Origin: Auxenochlorella pyrenoidosa
Taxonomy: Eukaryota > Chlorophyta > Trebouxiophyceae > Chlorellales > Chlorellaceae
Reading direction: 5' to 3'
Length of the DNA: 18,870 nucleotides
NCBI GenBank assembly: GCA_001430745.1
Contig: KQ482066.1
Span: 367,173-386,042, forward strand
Under the pieces are notes generated by a model. It was not told where the DNA came from. It searched no databases and saw only the letters and a program-made list of their open reading frames with translations. This document shows, one piece after another, positions 8,642 to 18,500 of this stretch (within the stretch, counting starts at the first letter, position 1; each line of letters starts with the position of its first letter). The translations under genes were made by a program, and so were the position numbers.

Positions 8642-10098
8642 ATGGCGCCCTCCTCCCCAGCTCCCGCGCGCAAGGCCAAGCAGCCCGCCAACAAGAAGAG
8701 CGCGCCTGCCAAGAAGGTGCGGGAGGCCCGCAACGACCGCAGCAGACAGCCGGCGCCAGGGAGCAACAGACAGTCGGAACAGAGCAGCAAGCCAGCCCTG
8801 CAGCTTTGCACCGCTCCAGAAAGCCGTGCCGGTGCTATAGGCGGAGAACGCTCAGTCGTCTTCGTCCGTTGCCAAAGCCGCGCACTGCACGACGGTGCAA
8901 GTGCAGCACGCCTGCCCGCCAAATTTGACCAATCCACTCCACCTTCCTCATCTGCAATGACCCTGCAGCCTGTGGTGAAGAGTGCAAAGAAGACTGCCAA
9001 GGCGGCACGCAAGCAGACGGCCAAGCAGGCAGCCAAGCAGGTCGAGGCGGTGCAGGAGGCGGTGGCGCAGGCAGCTGCCGAGCCTGCCCCCGTGGCAGCT
9101 GTTCAGGTGTGCAATGGAAGATGTGCTTGAGACCAAGTCAGCTGAGGCTTGCAATGGCAGATGTACTGGTGTCTACCTGAACATCTGCTGCATTCGCTCC
9201 CAACCCGCCCGCTTGCCTGCACTGCGAACTGTATTCCTTGCTCACACCCTCCTTGCAGCCCACCAAGACCCCGGCCTCCAAGCCCAAGGCAGCCAAGGGC
9301 GCCAGCACTGGCAAGAAGAGCAGCAGCAAGAAGCCTGCGGCGGCGGCCAAGACCCCCAAGGTGCGCGCTGGCCTGGGGAGCCCCAGAAATCATGCTGAAG
9401 GGACACCATGCCCTTTGTCTCGCGGGGCGGCACCATAGCATGCCCGGCTGTCATCATCTGCAGCAAGGCACTGGCAGGCGGACTGCTGACCAGGGCGGCG
9501 ACCCCTTGCTTGGGTCCTGCACCGCCCCTCAGCCCACCGTCTCAAAGCTCGCCCATCTCTGCTTGGCCTGCGCCCCCTCGCTACCCCGTGCAGTCTGCCA
9601 GCGCCAAGAAGGCGGCCGGTGGCGGCGCCAGCCAGAAGGCGGCCAGCGCGGGCAAGAAGGACAAGGCGGCGGCGCCCGCGGTCAAGAAGACCGCCGCCAC
9701 CAAGAAGGCGGCGCCCGCCAAGAAGGGCCCCGCCAAGAAGGCCCGCAAGGTGCGCTGGCAGCCGTGCCTGGCGTGCGCGTGGCTGGGCTATGACCGTGGA
9801 CAACCTGGGCCTGCAGCAGGATTGGGGGCGCTGCTCTGTTGCAACTGCTGGTTGCTGCGCTCGCGTGTGCCCGCCTGCGCGTGTGCCCGCCCGGGCCCCC
9901 ACGTGTCGTACCCCCCATCCCAGCTCGCCCGCCCGCCCGTGTCCCTGGTCGCCTGTGCTGCAGCAGCCCGCTGCTGCCCCCGCTGCTCCCGCAGCCGCCG
10001 CTGCCCCTACTCCCGGCCGTGGGCTTATTGGCGGCATCGTTGGCGCTTGCTCAGCGGCTGTGGCGGCGCTGAAGCGGCGCCTCTCCACCGCGCCCTGA
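8642..10098 (+). CDS. Lys/Ala/Pro-rich basic protein resembling a histone H1 tail
   Basis: Five exons, 8642-8716, 8969-9106, 9259-9360, 9594-9749 and 9964-10098, encode 201 aa. All four introns are phase 0. Three of the four donors share AAG|GTGCG (exons 1, 3 and 4); exon 2 ends CAG|GTGTG. The start has a strong context (GCAGCCATGGCG) and reads MAPSSPAPARKAKQPANKKS. Exons 2-4 are rich in AKK, SKKP and TPK motifs (for example SAKKTAKAARKQTAKQAAKQ and KKTAATKKAAPAKKGPAKKA). The last exon is neutral, Pro/Ala-rich, and ends RGLIGGIVGACSAAVAALKR followed by RLSTAP and TGA. The composition matches H1 C-terminal tails and similar DNA-compacting proteins, but no winged-helix globular domain is present. 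It could act in chromatin or in an organelle nucleoid; which is not shown by the sequence. The short hydrophobic C-terminal helix is unusual for such a protein. Confidence 0.75.
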
Positions 10099-10761
10099 CA
10101 GGCTTGCAGCGCAGCAAGGGCCGCTCTGCAGCAACGATACCTTTCGACGAACCCCCTCCACCCGCTCCAGTTTTGCCGACCTTGCCCCTCCCTCCTGGCC
10201 CCTCCCTGTTGCCCTGCCCGCCTCCCTGCCTGACCACACTCGCGACCAACTGCGCCACCAGAGCAACCAGCCTGTCCCCTGCTTCCCCAACAACCCAACC
10301 GCACCGCAGGCAGACCCTGCTTGCCAGCCCTCCTGCCACACCATGTTGAGGCACCTTGCCCGTTGTCCCACGCGGCGCGCCTGCCCAGCTGTTGTTGAAC
10401 TGTACCCTTCCCCCTGCTTCCTTTCGCTCCACTGCTTCCTTTCTTACGACTTCCGCTCTGCCTTGTTGCTTGGCACATGAGCTTTGTATACGCAATCCTG
10501 CCTCAATGCCCGGACCCACCAGCAAGGTTGTGTGTGGGTTTGGGGGGGCAGGCGCAAGCGTGCAAGTGAAAGTGGCAGGCATGGCTGCCTTGGGACCGCC
10601 GCTACATGTGCATGCCTGTGCGGGCAGAGAGGGCTCGTCCCTGCGCTGCATGCTCACTTGCCGCCTACGAGCCCTGCTGGCCCCTTCGAGGGCCCTTGTC
10701 GGTGGATGTGTGTTTCAAAGGCTATGTCAAGGACGTCAAAAGGCAGCGACAACACACCATA
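10099..10761. other. Convergent 3' intergenic region, pyrimidine-rich on the + strand
   Basis: This 663-bp stretch lies between the stop codons of the H1-tail-like gene (+) and the SGNH hydrolase gene (-). No exon was found. From about 10145 to 10470 the + strand is strongly C/T-rich (runs such as CCCCTCCCTCCTGGCCCCTC), which fits 3' UTR or terminator DNA. Confidence 0.5.
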
Positions 10762-13700
10762 TCATCCCCCATCCGCTGCTGCCTGCGCCGCCGCACTTTC
10801 TGTGCCTGGCCCTCCCTGCTGCTGCACCGCAGGCGGCTGCTCGCTCAGGACGCCGTCCCGCGCCTGCGAGAGCGACCAGGACATGAAGGCGTCTGACAGC
10901 TCGCGCGGCGGCTGGTCGCTGACAAACAGCCCAATGATCTTGACCTTGTGCTCCCCGTCGGGGGAGCTGCTCTCGGGCAGCACGGTGATCTTGAGGCGGC
11001 ATGCGCCTGCACAGCACAGGGGCGGCCGGGGGCCGGGGTCCGCGACACTCAGGGCGCAGCATGTGGAGAGCGGGCAAGCTGCGCTTGGCCACCCCTATCC
11101 GTGGAGGGCCCCTGGCTGGAAAATTCCTGCCCAAGCTCTTGTTTGCGCATTGAGGTGGTGAGCAACAACACTCCAAAACAGGCTGCCAGAGGGCAGCAGC
11201 GGAACCTGGCCCACCAGCGCCTCGCTGCATGGGCAGGCGAGCAACTCGGTATCGACGCCTGGGATGGCGGCAGGCCGGGCAAAGCGCCCCGCCCACTCAC
11301 CCGCGCGCGTGGCCAGCAGCGACTCCATGCTGAGCAGCGAGTTCTTGTGCTCGTGGTTGCCGTCCAGGCGGAGGGGCAGGCAGGCGCAGCCCTGGGCGCA
11401 CTCCACCACAAACTGCCCCATGTGCTCGTAGGAGCGGAGGAAGGCCAGGGTCACCGCCACGGTGCCGTTGTCAGGAGCGTCGCCGCTGGCCTGCATGGTA
11501 GGAGCGCACAGATGGGCGGCGCGCAGGCACGCTCAGGTCGCAGAGACGCCCGCACAGGGTGCCAACTGCTGCCCCCCCCTACCTGTTGTCGTCAAAGCAT
11601 GCAGGTGCTGGGCGCGTGCTGGGGTGCAATCGAAGAACGAGCAGGCTGCCCGCCACTTACAGGTGCGCCGGTGGTGTTGACCTGCAGGGTCAGCGAGCTG
11701 CCGGGCTGCGTGGAGATGAAGCCGAACTTTCTCTTCTGCAGGGCAATTTGGGGGAGCGCGCGCGTTCTAGCAATACCTTCATAACATGGGAGCGTGCAAT
11801 TCTCAGGCACATTGGCAGCCGCCGACATGTCTAGCTTTCAGTTCTTACTTCGCAGCAGCTGGTTGGTGGCAGGCACCCCAACAGGCTGCTGTGCAGTGGG
11901 GCCTTGCAGCCGGCCAAGATTACCCACCTCAACTGGGCCCTCGTGCGTCCACTCCCACGCAGCGTCCTTTGCCACCACCAGCTGCTGCACGGGCTCGCCT
12001 ATGTAGCAGGCCGCTGTCGCCGGCGCAGTGTTGTTCTGCAGGGGGGGCGGCACGGCACTGCTGGTGGCATGCAACCTAGGGGCTGCGCGGGCAGACCCCT
12101 GGCCGCTTTCATGGGCGGGCGGGAGACAGGTAGACTGGCGTTTTTAATCCTGTCGAGGTGTTGCAAGCCTCCCAAGCCCACGACCGCTGCAGCACCGGCC
12201 CAGCTGGCCGAGCCCGCCGCACCGGGTAGAGGGGCGGGGGGAGCTCCTCCTGCGCCACCTGTTCGTCGTCCGGCCCCAGGGGGCGCGCCGCCAGCTCATC
12301 CAGCTGCTGCTCGATCCAGTGAATGACCAGCTCGCTGATCCACCTGCACTTGTGGGGCCAGACCAGTGAGGGCAGTACTGAGCATGCACACGGGCGGTGC
12401 TGCGGCCCCAGCCCGGGCGCAGCGCGCTGGCACCGCAGGGGTGCCGCCGGTGCGCGGCCAGCCGTTTTGAGCGGGCACAGGCACAGGGGGGGGCGCCGTT
12501 TGGCGGGGCCGCCCCTCCGACGCCACCTCACCGGTGGCCCTGCTCGTTTGGGTGGCCGAAAGAGTCGAGGTACCTGGCGGGGGGGGGGGGGGGGGGGGCG
12601 GGGGGACACGACGGCGGGGCATACGCGCTCCATTAAGCAAGCAAGTAAGCGTGGCCACAGTGCTGCCCAAACCGGCCCAGGCTGTGCACCGTCCCTCCAG
12701 CTCCCGGCGCGCGGGGGGCGCTGCGACTGGCGGCGGCGGTCGCAGGGCAGGGCGGTGCGGGCTCACATGAAGGTGAAGCGGCCGCCAGGTATGTCCTCCT
12801 CAGTGGCATACCCGTGCAGGTAGTTGGCTGCAGGGCGGCAGCACTTCAGGCTGGTCAGTGCAAGCACAAGCAGGGGCAAGCGGGAGCCAGCCGCGGAGGG
12901 CTGCGCCCTGGCTGTGATGGGCGAGCTCGGGAGGCGGGGGCAGGCGCGAGCGCAAGCGCGCCATGAGCTCGAGCTCCCGGCAGCGCGGCCGTGCAAGCAC
13001 AGCCCACCCGCCGTCCCCACGGCACTGTGTGCCTCTTCAAGCACCCTTATTCCGCGGGCACTCACTGGTGTCCTCGGCCTCCACAGGCTCGGGGCGGGGC
13101 ACCTGCATCTGGCCCCACACCAGCGACCGCACAGCCAGGTGGGGCAGGCGGTAGTAGGCCGCCTGGACGGCATACTCGTCGTCGTTGAACCACCGGAACG
13201 GCACCTCCCTGCGTAACTTCGGTTGGTGAACAGGCGTGGTTGGGAGAGCGCGTGCTGGGCGGGGGCGCCACGTGGCACAGCCTGCACCACCAATGGGCGG
13301 TCCCCTGCCGACCTCGCGGTGCGGCACCCCCCAGCGCGCTCTCCTCAGCCCCGCCCGCTCTGACACCCTTGCCAGCAGAGGCTGGGCAGGCAGGACCCAC
13401 GTGGGCCCAGCCTGCTCGCACTCACGGCGCGGTGGGCGCCCAGGGCTGCCGCCAGTGCACCAGCTCCACCACCGCAGGGCGCTGCGGGTAGGCCAGCAGC
13501 TTGCGGATGAGCCGCTCGTGCCCGCGCCGGTGCTCCGGGTTGACGTCGTTGAGCGCAAACTGCGGGGGGAGGGGCGGTGTGTGTGTGTGTGTGTGGGTGG
13601 GGGGCACGGCGGGCGCCTGTTGCACGGGAGCAGGCGGCAGCCGCAGCGTGGCTGGCGACTATGGCACGAGCAGCCAGCCAGCGCGCATGCCGGCCCGCGG

Positions 13701-14543
13701 TCAGTCTACAAGGCCCGCAGCTGTATCCAGGTATGTTGGCCTGTCGGTTGCATGAGGCAGGCCCAGCATGTCACCCAGCTCCGGCTGCTGGCTGGCTGTC
13801 TGGCTTGCCTCGAGGAAGACGAGGTCGGTGTCCAGGGGGGCATGCAGCTCAGTGCACAGCGCAAAGTAGGAGCTGATGGCTCCGCCCACGCCGGCCTTCG
13901 CCAGGCGGTGCCCCGGGTGCGGGAAGGTGGCGTTGATCCAGGCCAGCACCCGCGAGGCGTAGTCGCTCACCCCCAGATGCCGTGCCCCCTGGCCACTGCG
14001 GGCGGCGGGGGCCCGGGAAGGGCCAGCAGTTGAAGCGACAGCCGGCATCGGCGCTGGCGCCGCCGAGTCAGAATCGTGACTTGGAGGACGCCCAAGGCCA
14101 GCCCAGGGCTGCACCCCAGCCCCCGCTCACAAGGTGACAGAGCCCCCCAGCAGGACGGCCGTGATCGGCTCGCCCGCCAGCAGCTTGGCGAATGCCCGCC
14201 GCGCGCGCGCCCTGTCGCCGTACGCGACAACGCCCTTCTCCAGCTGCCGCGCTGGCAGGGTTGGCGTGTAGTTGGCGGCAGCCACATGTGGGCTGGCCCG
14301 CCAGCTTGGGGCCATGTTGCAGGCAGCGTCGCCTGCAGCCAAGGGTCCGCTGGGCAGGGACGGTGGCGGCGGCACTGGCCGGCCTGCCGGCCCCCAGTCG
14401 CGCCATCGCCGGTGCAGCTGTGCATGCTCAGCAGGGTTTAGTGGCAGCCCGGTGCAGGCGAGCAGCACGCCGAGTATAAAGACGGCGAGCTTTGCGGACG
14501 CGGGCCACGGCCTGTGGGGCTCAGACGGTGAAACAAATGCCAT
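10762..14543 (-). CDS. SGNH/GDSL-type hydrolase with N-terminal anchor and C-terminal accessory domain
   Basis: Eleven exons on the - strand encode 572 aa: 14543-14131, 13995-13809, 13559-13426, 13208-13066, 12827-12767, 12573-12532, 12343-12223, 12035-11928, 11735-11661, 11490-11301 and 11006-10762 (TGA at 10764-10762). All junctions keep frame. Residues 18-35 (KLAVFILGVLLACTGLPL) form a signal peptide or type II membrane anchor, pointing to the secretory pathway. Block I is AVLLGGSVTFGQGA, with the presumed nucleophile Ser135. Block III is DLVFLEFALND (Asn204-Asp205). The catalytic histidine block is DSFGHPNEQGHRW, with Asp316 and His320. From about 368 a second domain contains YIGEPVQQLVVAKDAAWEW, KFGFISTQPGSSLTLQV, VAVTLAFLRSYEHMGQFVVE, a Cys-rich CAQGCAC, and CRLKITVLPESS. 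This arrangement is typical of plant and algal SGNH proteins that probably act on acyl groups of glycans or lipids; the substrate is unknown. The intron after exon 2 starts with GC (GAG|GCAAGC). The intron before exon 6 ends beside a C20 run (coding strand). Confidence 0.85.
12579..12605 (+). repeat. Poly(G) run (G20, C, G6) next to a splice acceptor
   Basis: Twenty consecutive G at 12579-12598, one C, then six G. On the - strand this is a near-pure poly(C) tract only five bases before the acceptor GCCAG of the SGNH gene's exon 6, so it may serve as its polypyrimidine tract. It could fold as a G-quadruplex or i-motif. Run length is prone to sequencing error. Confidence 0.8.
13577..13594 (+). 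repeat. (GT)9 microsatellite
   Basis: Nine GT units lie in the second intron of the SGNH gene. On the transcribed strand they are (AC)9, followed by a C/T-rich stretch leading to the acceptor CCGCAG of exon 3. Confidence 0.85.
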
Positions 14544-15566
14544 TGAGTCGTTGGAGCGAGAAAAGCTAATGAAGAAGCTAGGGTCGGTTCGGACAGGCAG
14601 ATGCTGCAGGTGCCACCAATCAGTAAAGCGTTACGCTGGGCCAAGGGTCCCATCTTCCTCATCAGCAATCTGCACCTTTCTCGAAACACTCATGCTTCGT
14701 GCTGCTAAATTTCCATGTAGCAGTGTGCATGCATGGGTCATGGCCAGCTCCTGTCGGCACAGTCCCAACAGCACTGGAATGCGCTCCAGGCTCTGCGGGG
14801 GGGGGCAGCAGCGGGGCAATGGCGGGGCTTGGCATGTAGCGGCCTGAGCCTTCCTGGCCCCAGAATCATGTGGCACTGCTCCACATCACACCTCCATCCT
14901 TGGAGAGTGCTTTTCCGGCTGCTGCATCATGCCCCCTGTCCAACACAAGCCAGGCACCCTGCGGCATCTACCTGTGCTGGCACACAGGGCATTTCATATT
15001 CGCCTTGAGCGCCCTCGCCAGGCCTCGCGTCTCAAGCTTATGCTAACCCTGCCCTCTGCAATGCTGTGGCTTACCATGTAACTGGGTGCGCCCCATGTGC
15101 GGCCCTCCCTCCTTCTGCTGCACAGCCCTCGTTCTGCTCCAGTGCTTTCCCTGCCGCTGGGCCTGTGGGAATGAAGCAGGGTACATTGCACTGAGATGGG
15201 CAGACCAATGCATCCAAGGTTTCTGCTGAGGTTCTCACAAAAACCTAACAAATGCAACTGTGTCACACCAATTGCCGGGTGGATGCACAGTGCCATACCA
15301 GCAGCAGTTGAAGATGCTTGCCTCCCGGTGTGGTCCGGGGTTGTTGTCTGCTGCTGTGCCCTCGCTGCTGCCGGGTGCCAACATGACTGCTTGGCAACAC
15401 GCCAGACCAAGGCGGGCAGGGCACTCAACCGCACCCTGTGGCTCTGCTGTCGAAGCAGGCGGCGCATAGCAAGGCGTCGGCGCAGCGTGGCGGGCACGCC
15501 TTGGGGCGCATGCACAACTTGGGAGTTGAGATCGCACATCCGCATCGCATGTCGGACCCAATTCTG
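14544..15566. promoter_or_regulatory. About 1 kb divergent intergenic / promoter region
   Basis: No exon with consistent splicing was found between the divergent start codons of the SGNH gene (-) and the PotD-like gene (+). The region is clearly less GC-rich than the genes. CCAAT motifs are visible at about 14616-14620, 15205-15209 and 15268-15272. The longer open frames (14994-15545 on -, 15196-15567 on +) have poor codon bias and no recognisable motif. An extra 5' exon of either gene cannot be excluded. Confidence 0.5.
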
Positions 15567-18500
15567 ATGTCCTGTTCAGCAGGACAGCGGGCCTGGGCGC
15601 TAAGCCCCTCCCGAGCCAGCCGGCCTTGTTTGCGCGCCTCCGCACACCGTCCTACTGGAACACCATCGCGAGCAGACGATAGTGCTGTCTGCAGCAGCCA
15701 TGCCGCTAGCCGCATCGATGGAGAGTGCCGCCTCCCGCCAGCGGCAGCGGCAGCGGAGGCAAGCAGCAGCACGCCTTCCTCGGACTCGTTGTTGTTGTCT
15801 ACGCTGAACCGCAGACAATTGGGGGGTGCAGCGCTGTCAGCAGCAGCAGCAGCAGTTGTGGGCACAGCACCGCTGCTTGCTGCGGCTGCTGCGCCATCTG
15901 CAGAGCCCCCTGCAGCAGCTGCGCGCCTGCGGGAGGCCAAGGTGCGTTGCATGGTTCCCTCCATGGCGGCTGGCAGTTCTACAGCACAAGTGTGTGCTCT
16001 GCTTATTGCATCTTGAAGCCGCCACTCAGTTGGTGGCCTTTACTCGATTTCCCCACTCACACCTGTGGCAACGCTAGTCACCTCCCTCCATGGGCACCCC
16101 ATTCAAAGCAGCGGGTGCCAAGCCATGCCTCTTGCCACCACCGGAGCCTCTAAAACAGCTAGAGTTGGGCCTCCGTGACCACAATGCCGGGCTGCCCCTG
16201 CAGATGGTGATGCGCGTGACCGCGCTGCGCGGCACGGTGCCGCAGCAGTGGGTGGCCGACTTCCAGGCAGCCATGGAGGGCTTTGGCGTGGTGGCGCTGA
16301 CTCAGCGCGCCCAGCTGGCAGACGTGTATGCCGAGCTGGCAGGCAACAGGCGAGCCGGCAGAGGGCCCTCTGGCGCTGGCTGCGCCCGCGTGCCGTCGCA
16401 TGGGCTGTGGTTGGGCAGCGCTGGGCAAGCTTGCTCTTGCCGGCAGCAGGGCCAGCAGGGGGCGCTGTCTTTCAGAATGTCATGTCGCTTCACGGGCAGG
16501 TGCACCCATTACACGCCTTTGACAGTGCTGGGCCCCCGCTGAGCTGCCCTGCAGAGCCACCAAGGGCAAGCCGACCACAGTAGATGCCGTCACGCTGGGC
16601 GACACCTGGCTGCAGCGGGCGATTGTGGCAGGGCTCATCCAGCCCATTCCTGAGGCACGGAGGTGCCGGTGGTGGGTGAGTGGAGCAAAGTTTATTGTAG
16701 GGGTGGAGTGTGGGGTAGGGCGGGCGAGTGGAGAGCTCTGAATGGTGCTGGAGGGGCTTGCTCAGGAGGCATGCTGCACAACTTTGGCAGCGGCAAGGGC
16801 ATAGCGGCCCGACTGCTGAGAGGTTGTCACACGGCGATGCGCTGCATTGCGAGGGCCCCATGCCTTGTGCCTGCTGCCTTTGGCAGGACAAAGTGCAGCC
16901 CTGCGAGCCGAGCGCTGCAACTGCCAACGAGCCGTGGTGTGGTGCGAGCGGCGCGTCACGCTCGCAGCTGGCCGGCCCCCACCCCCGCAGGCGCGGCTGC
17001 ACCCGCGCTGGCAGCGGCTGGTCTGCCGCAGCGCCGCCACCGGCCTGCCAGACCCGCGGGGGGAGGTGTGGGCGGCGCCCTACCGATGGGGGGCTATGCT
17101 GGTGGCCTACAGGACAGATCGGCTCGCCAGGTGGGCGTGCCGTACAGAACGGCGCGCGCTGTGCTCTTGGGCGCTGGCCGTGCCGCCGGCACCACTGGAA
17201 AGGCTTCAATAGGCCCTGTCCAGAGGGGCAGCTGGCAGCTGGGATCGCCTCAACCCGTGTTATCTGCCACGCAAGCAGGAGGGCTGGGCACAGCTGTGGT
17301 CCACGGCTGCGACCCGCTCTGCTGGGGTTTGCCCTGCACACACACGGCCTGCCAGCTTGTTGGCAGCATGCCCACGAGGCGCATCGGTTGCCTGTGCAGG
17401 GCGGGCATGCCTGAAGGCATCCGCGACTGGGCCGACCTGCTGGCGCCGCAGCTCCAGGGGCGGGTGGCCTTCATCGACTCGCCCAGGTGGGGCGCCGGGC
17501 AGGGCAGGAGCTGTGCCTCTGCTGTACCCATGGATTTTGCATGGGGTTTATTGTGGCCTTGAATGGACTGCTCTGTGTCCTGTGCCGCTCGCCACTGGCC
17601 CGGCATGATGCGAGGCTGCAGAGGGTGTGGCCGGGGCGGCCGACCGGCCGCCCACGCCAGCGTGCCTCGCGCACCGTTGCCGGCCTCCCCCCTGCAGGGA
17701 TGTGGTGGGCGTGGCGCTGAAGACGCTGGGGCTGGGGTTCAATGCCAGCGTGGCGGAGGCGGCGCGGTGCGGGCTGGCAGAGGAGGACCTGCGCACACGG
17801 GTGCAGCGGCTGGTCAAGCAGGCAAGGCAGGGGGCCGGGCGCCCTGTAACGCCGCTGCAGACTAACTGAAATCTTTCTAGGGGAAAAAAAAAAACAAAAA
17901 AAAAAAAAAAAAACAGCATCTGCAACGCTGCTGCTTGGCGTGCCGCCCCCGCAGGTCCGCGTCTTCAGCAGCTCCGACCACCTGCGGGCCCTGGCGGCGG
18001 GCGAGGTGGACGTCGTGGTTGGCTGGTCGGGTGGGTGCCACATACACTTCCAAGACATCTCGTCGCTCTCCGCCTGCCAGCCAGCACAGCTGGGGAGGTC
18101 ATGCTTGCGCGCCGCCGGCGGAACACACGCCGCCACGCACCACCCTCTCTCAGCTGCCCCGCCCTGCTGTCTGGGCCTGCGTGCAGATGAGGTCCTGCCG
18201 GTGGTGCAGCGCACAAACAACCTGGAGGCGGCGGCTCCGCTGTCGGGCACCAGCCTGTTTGCCGACTGCTGGTGCATCCCCGCTGCAGCTGCGGGCGGGT
18301 GAGCCGGCTGCACAGCCCCCACTGCCGATTGCGGCGTGCTGACAGGCTGCCTGCCCAGCAGGCCCCCTACACCGCCATGCAATGCATTCGGTACGGAGTG
18401 CTGTGCACTTTGCTGTCAGGATAGCCTGCCTGGTGCACTATTGTGGATGTCGAGCCATCGCACCCTTGCCAAGCTGCTGCGCCTGTCGCGCTGTTGGGCC

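Noticed and set aside
9390..10478. 362-aa open frame on the - strand, the longest in the window
   Set aside because: It is antisense to the Lys/Ala-rich gene and runs through its introns. Composition is Arg/Gly/Ala noise from GC-rich DNA.
14994..15545. 183-aa open frame on the - strand and 123-aa frame on the + strand upstream of the PotD-like gene
   Set aside because: Low GC at third codon positions, no motif and no flanking splice sites. The DNA behaves as a promoter region.
18355..18400. Possible extra small exon (APYTAMQCIR) in the PotD-like gene
   Set aside because: The acceptor CCAGCAG is present, but adding it breaks the phase between exons 8 and 9, which join correctly without it.
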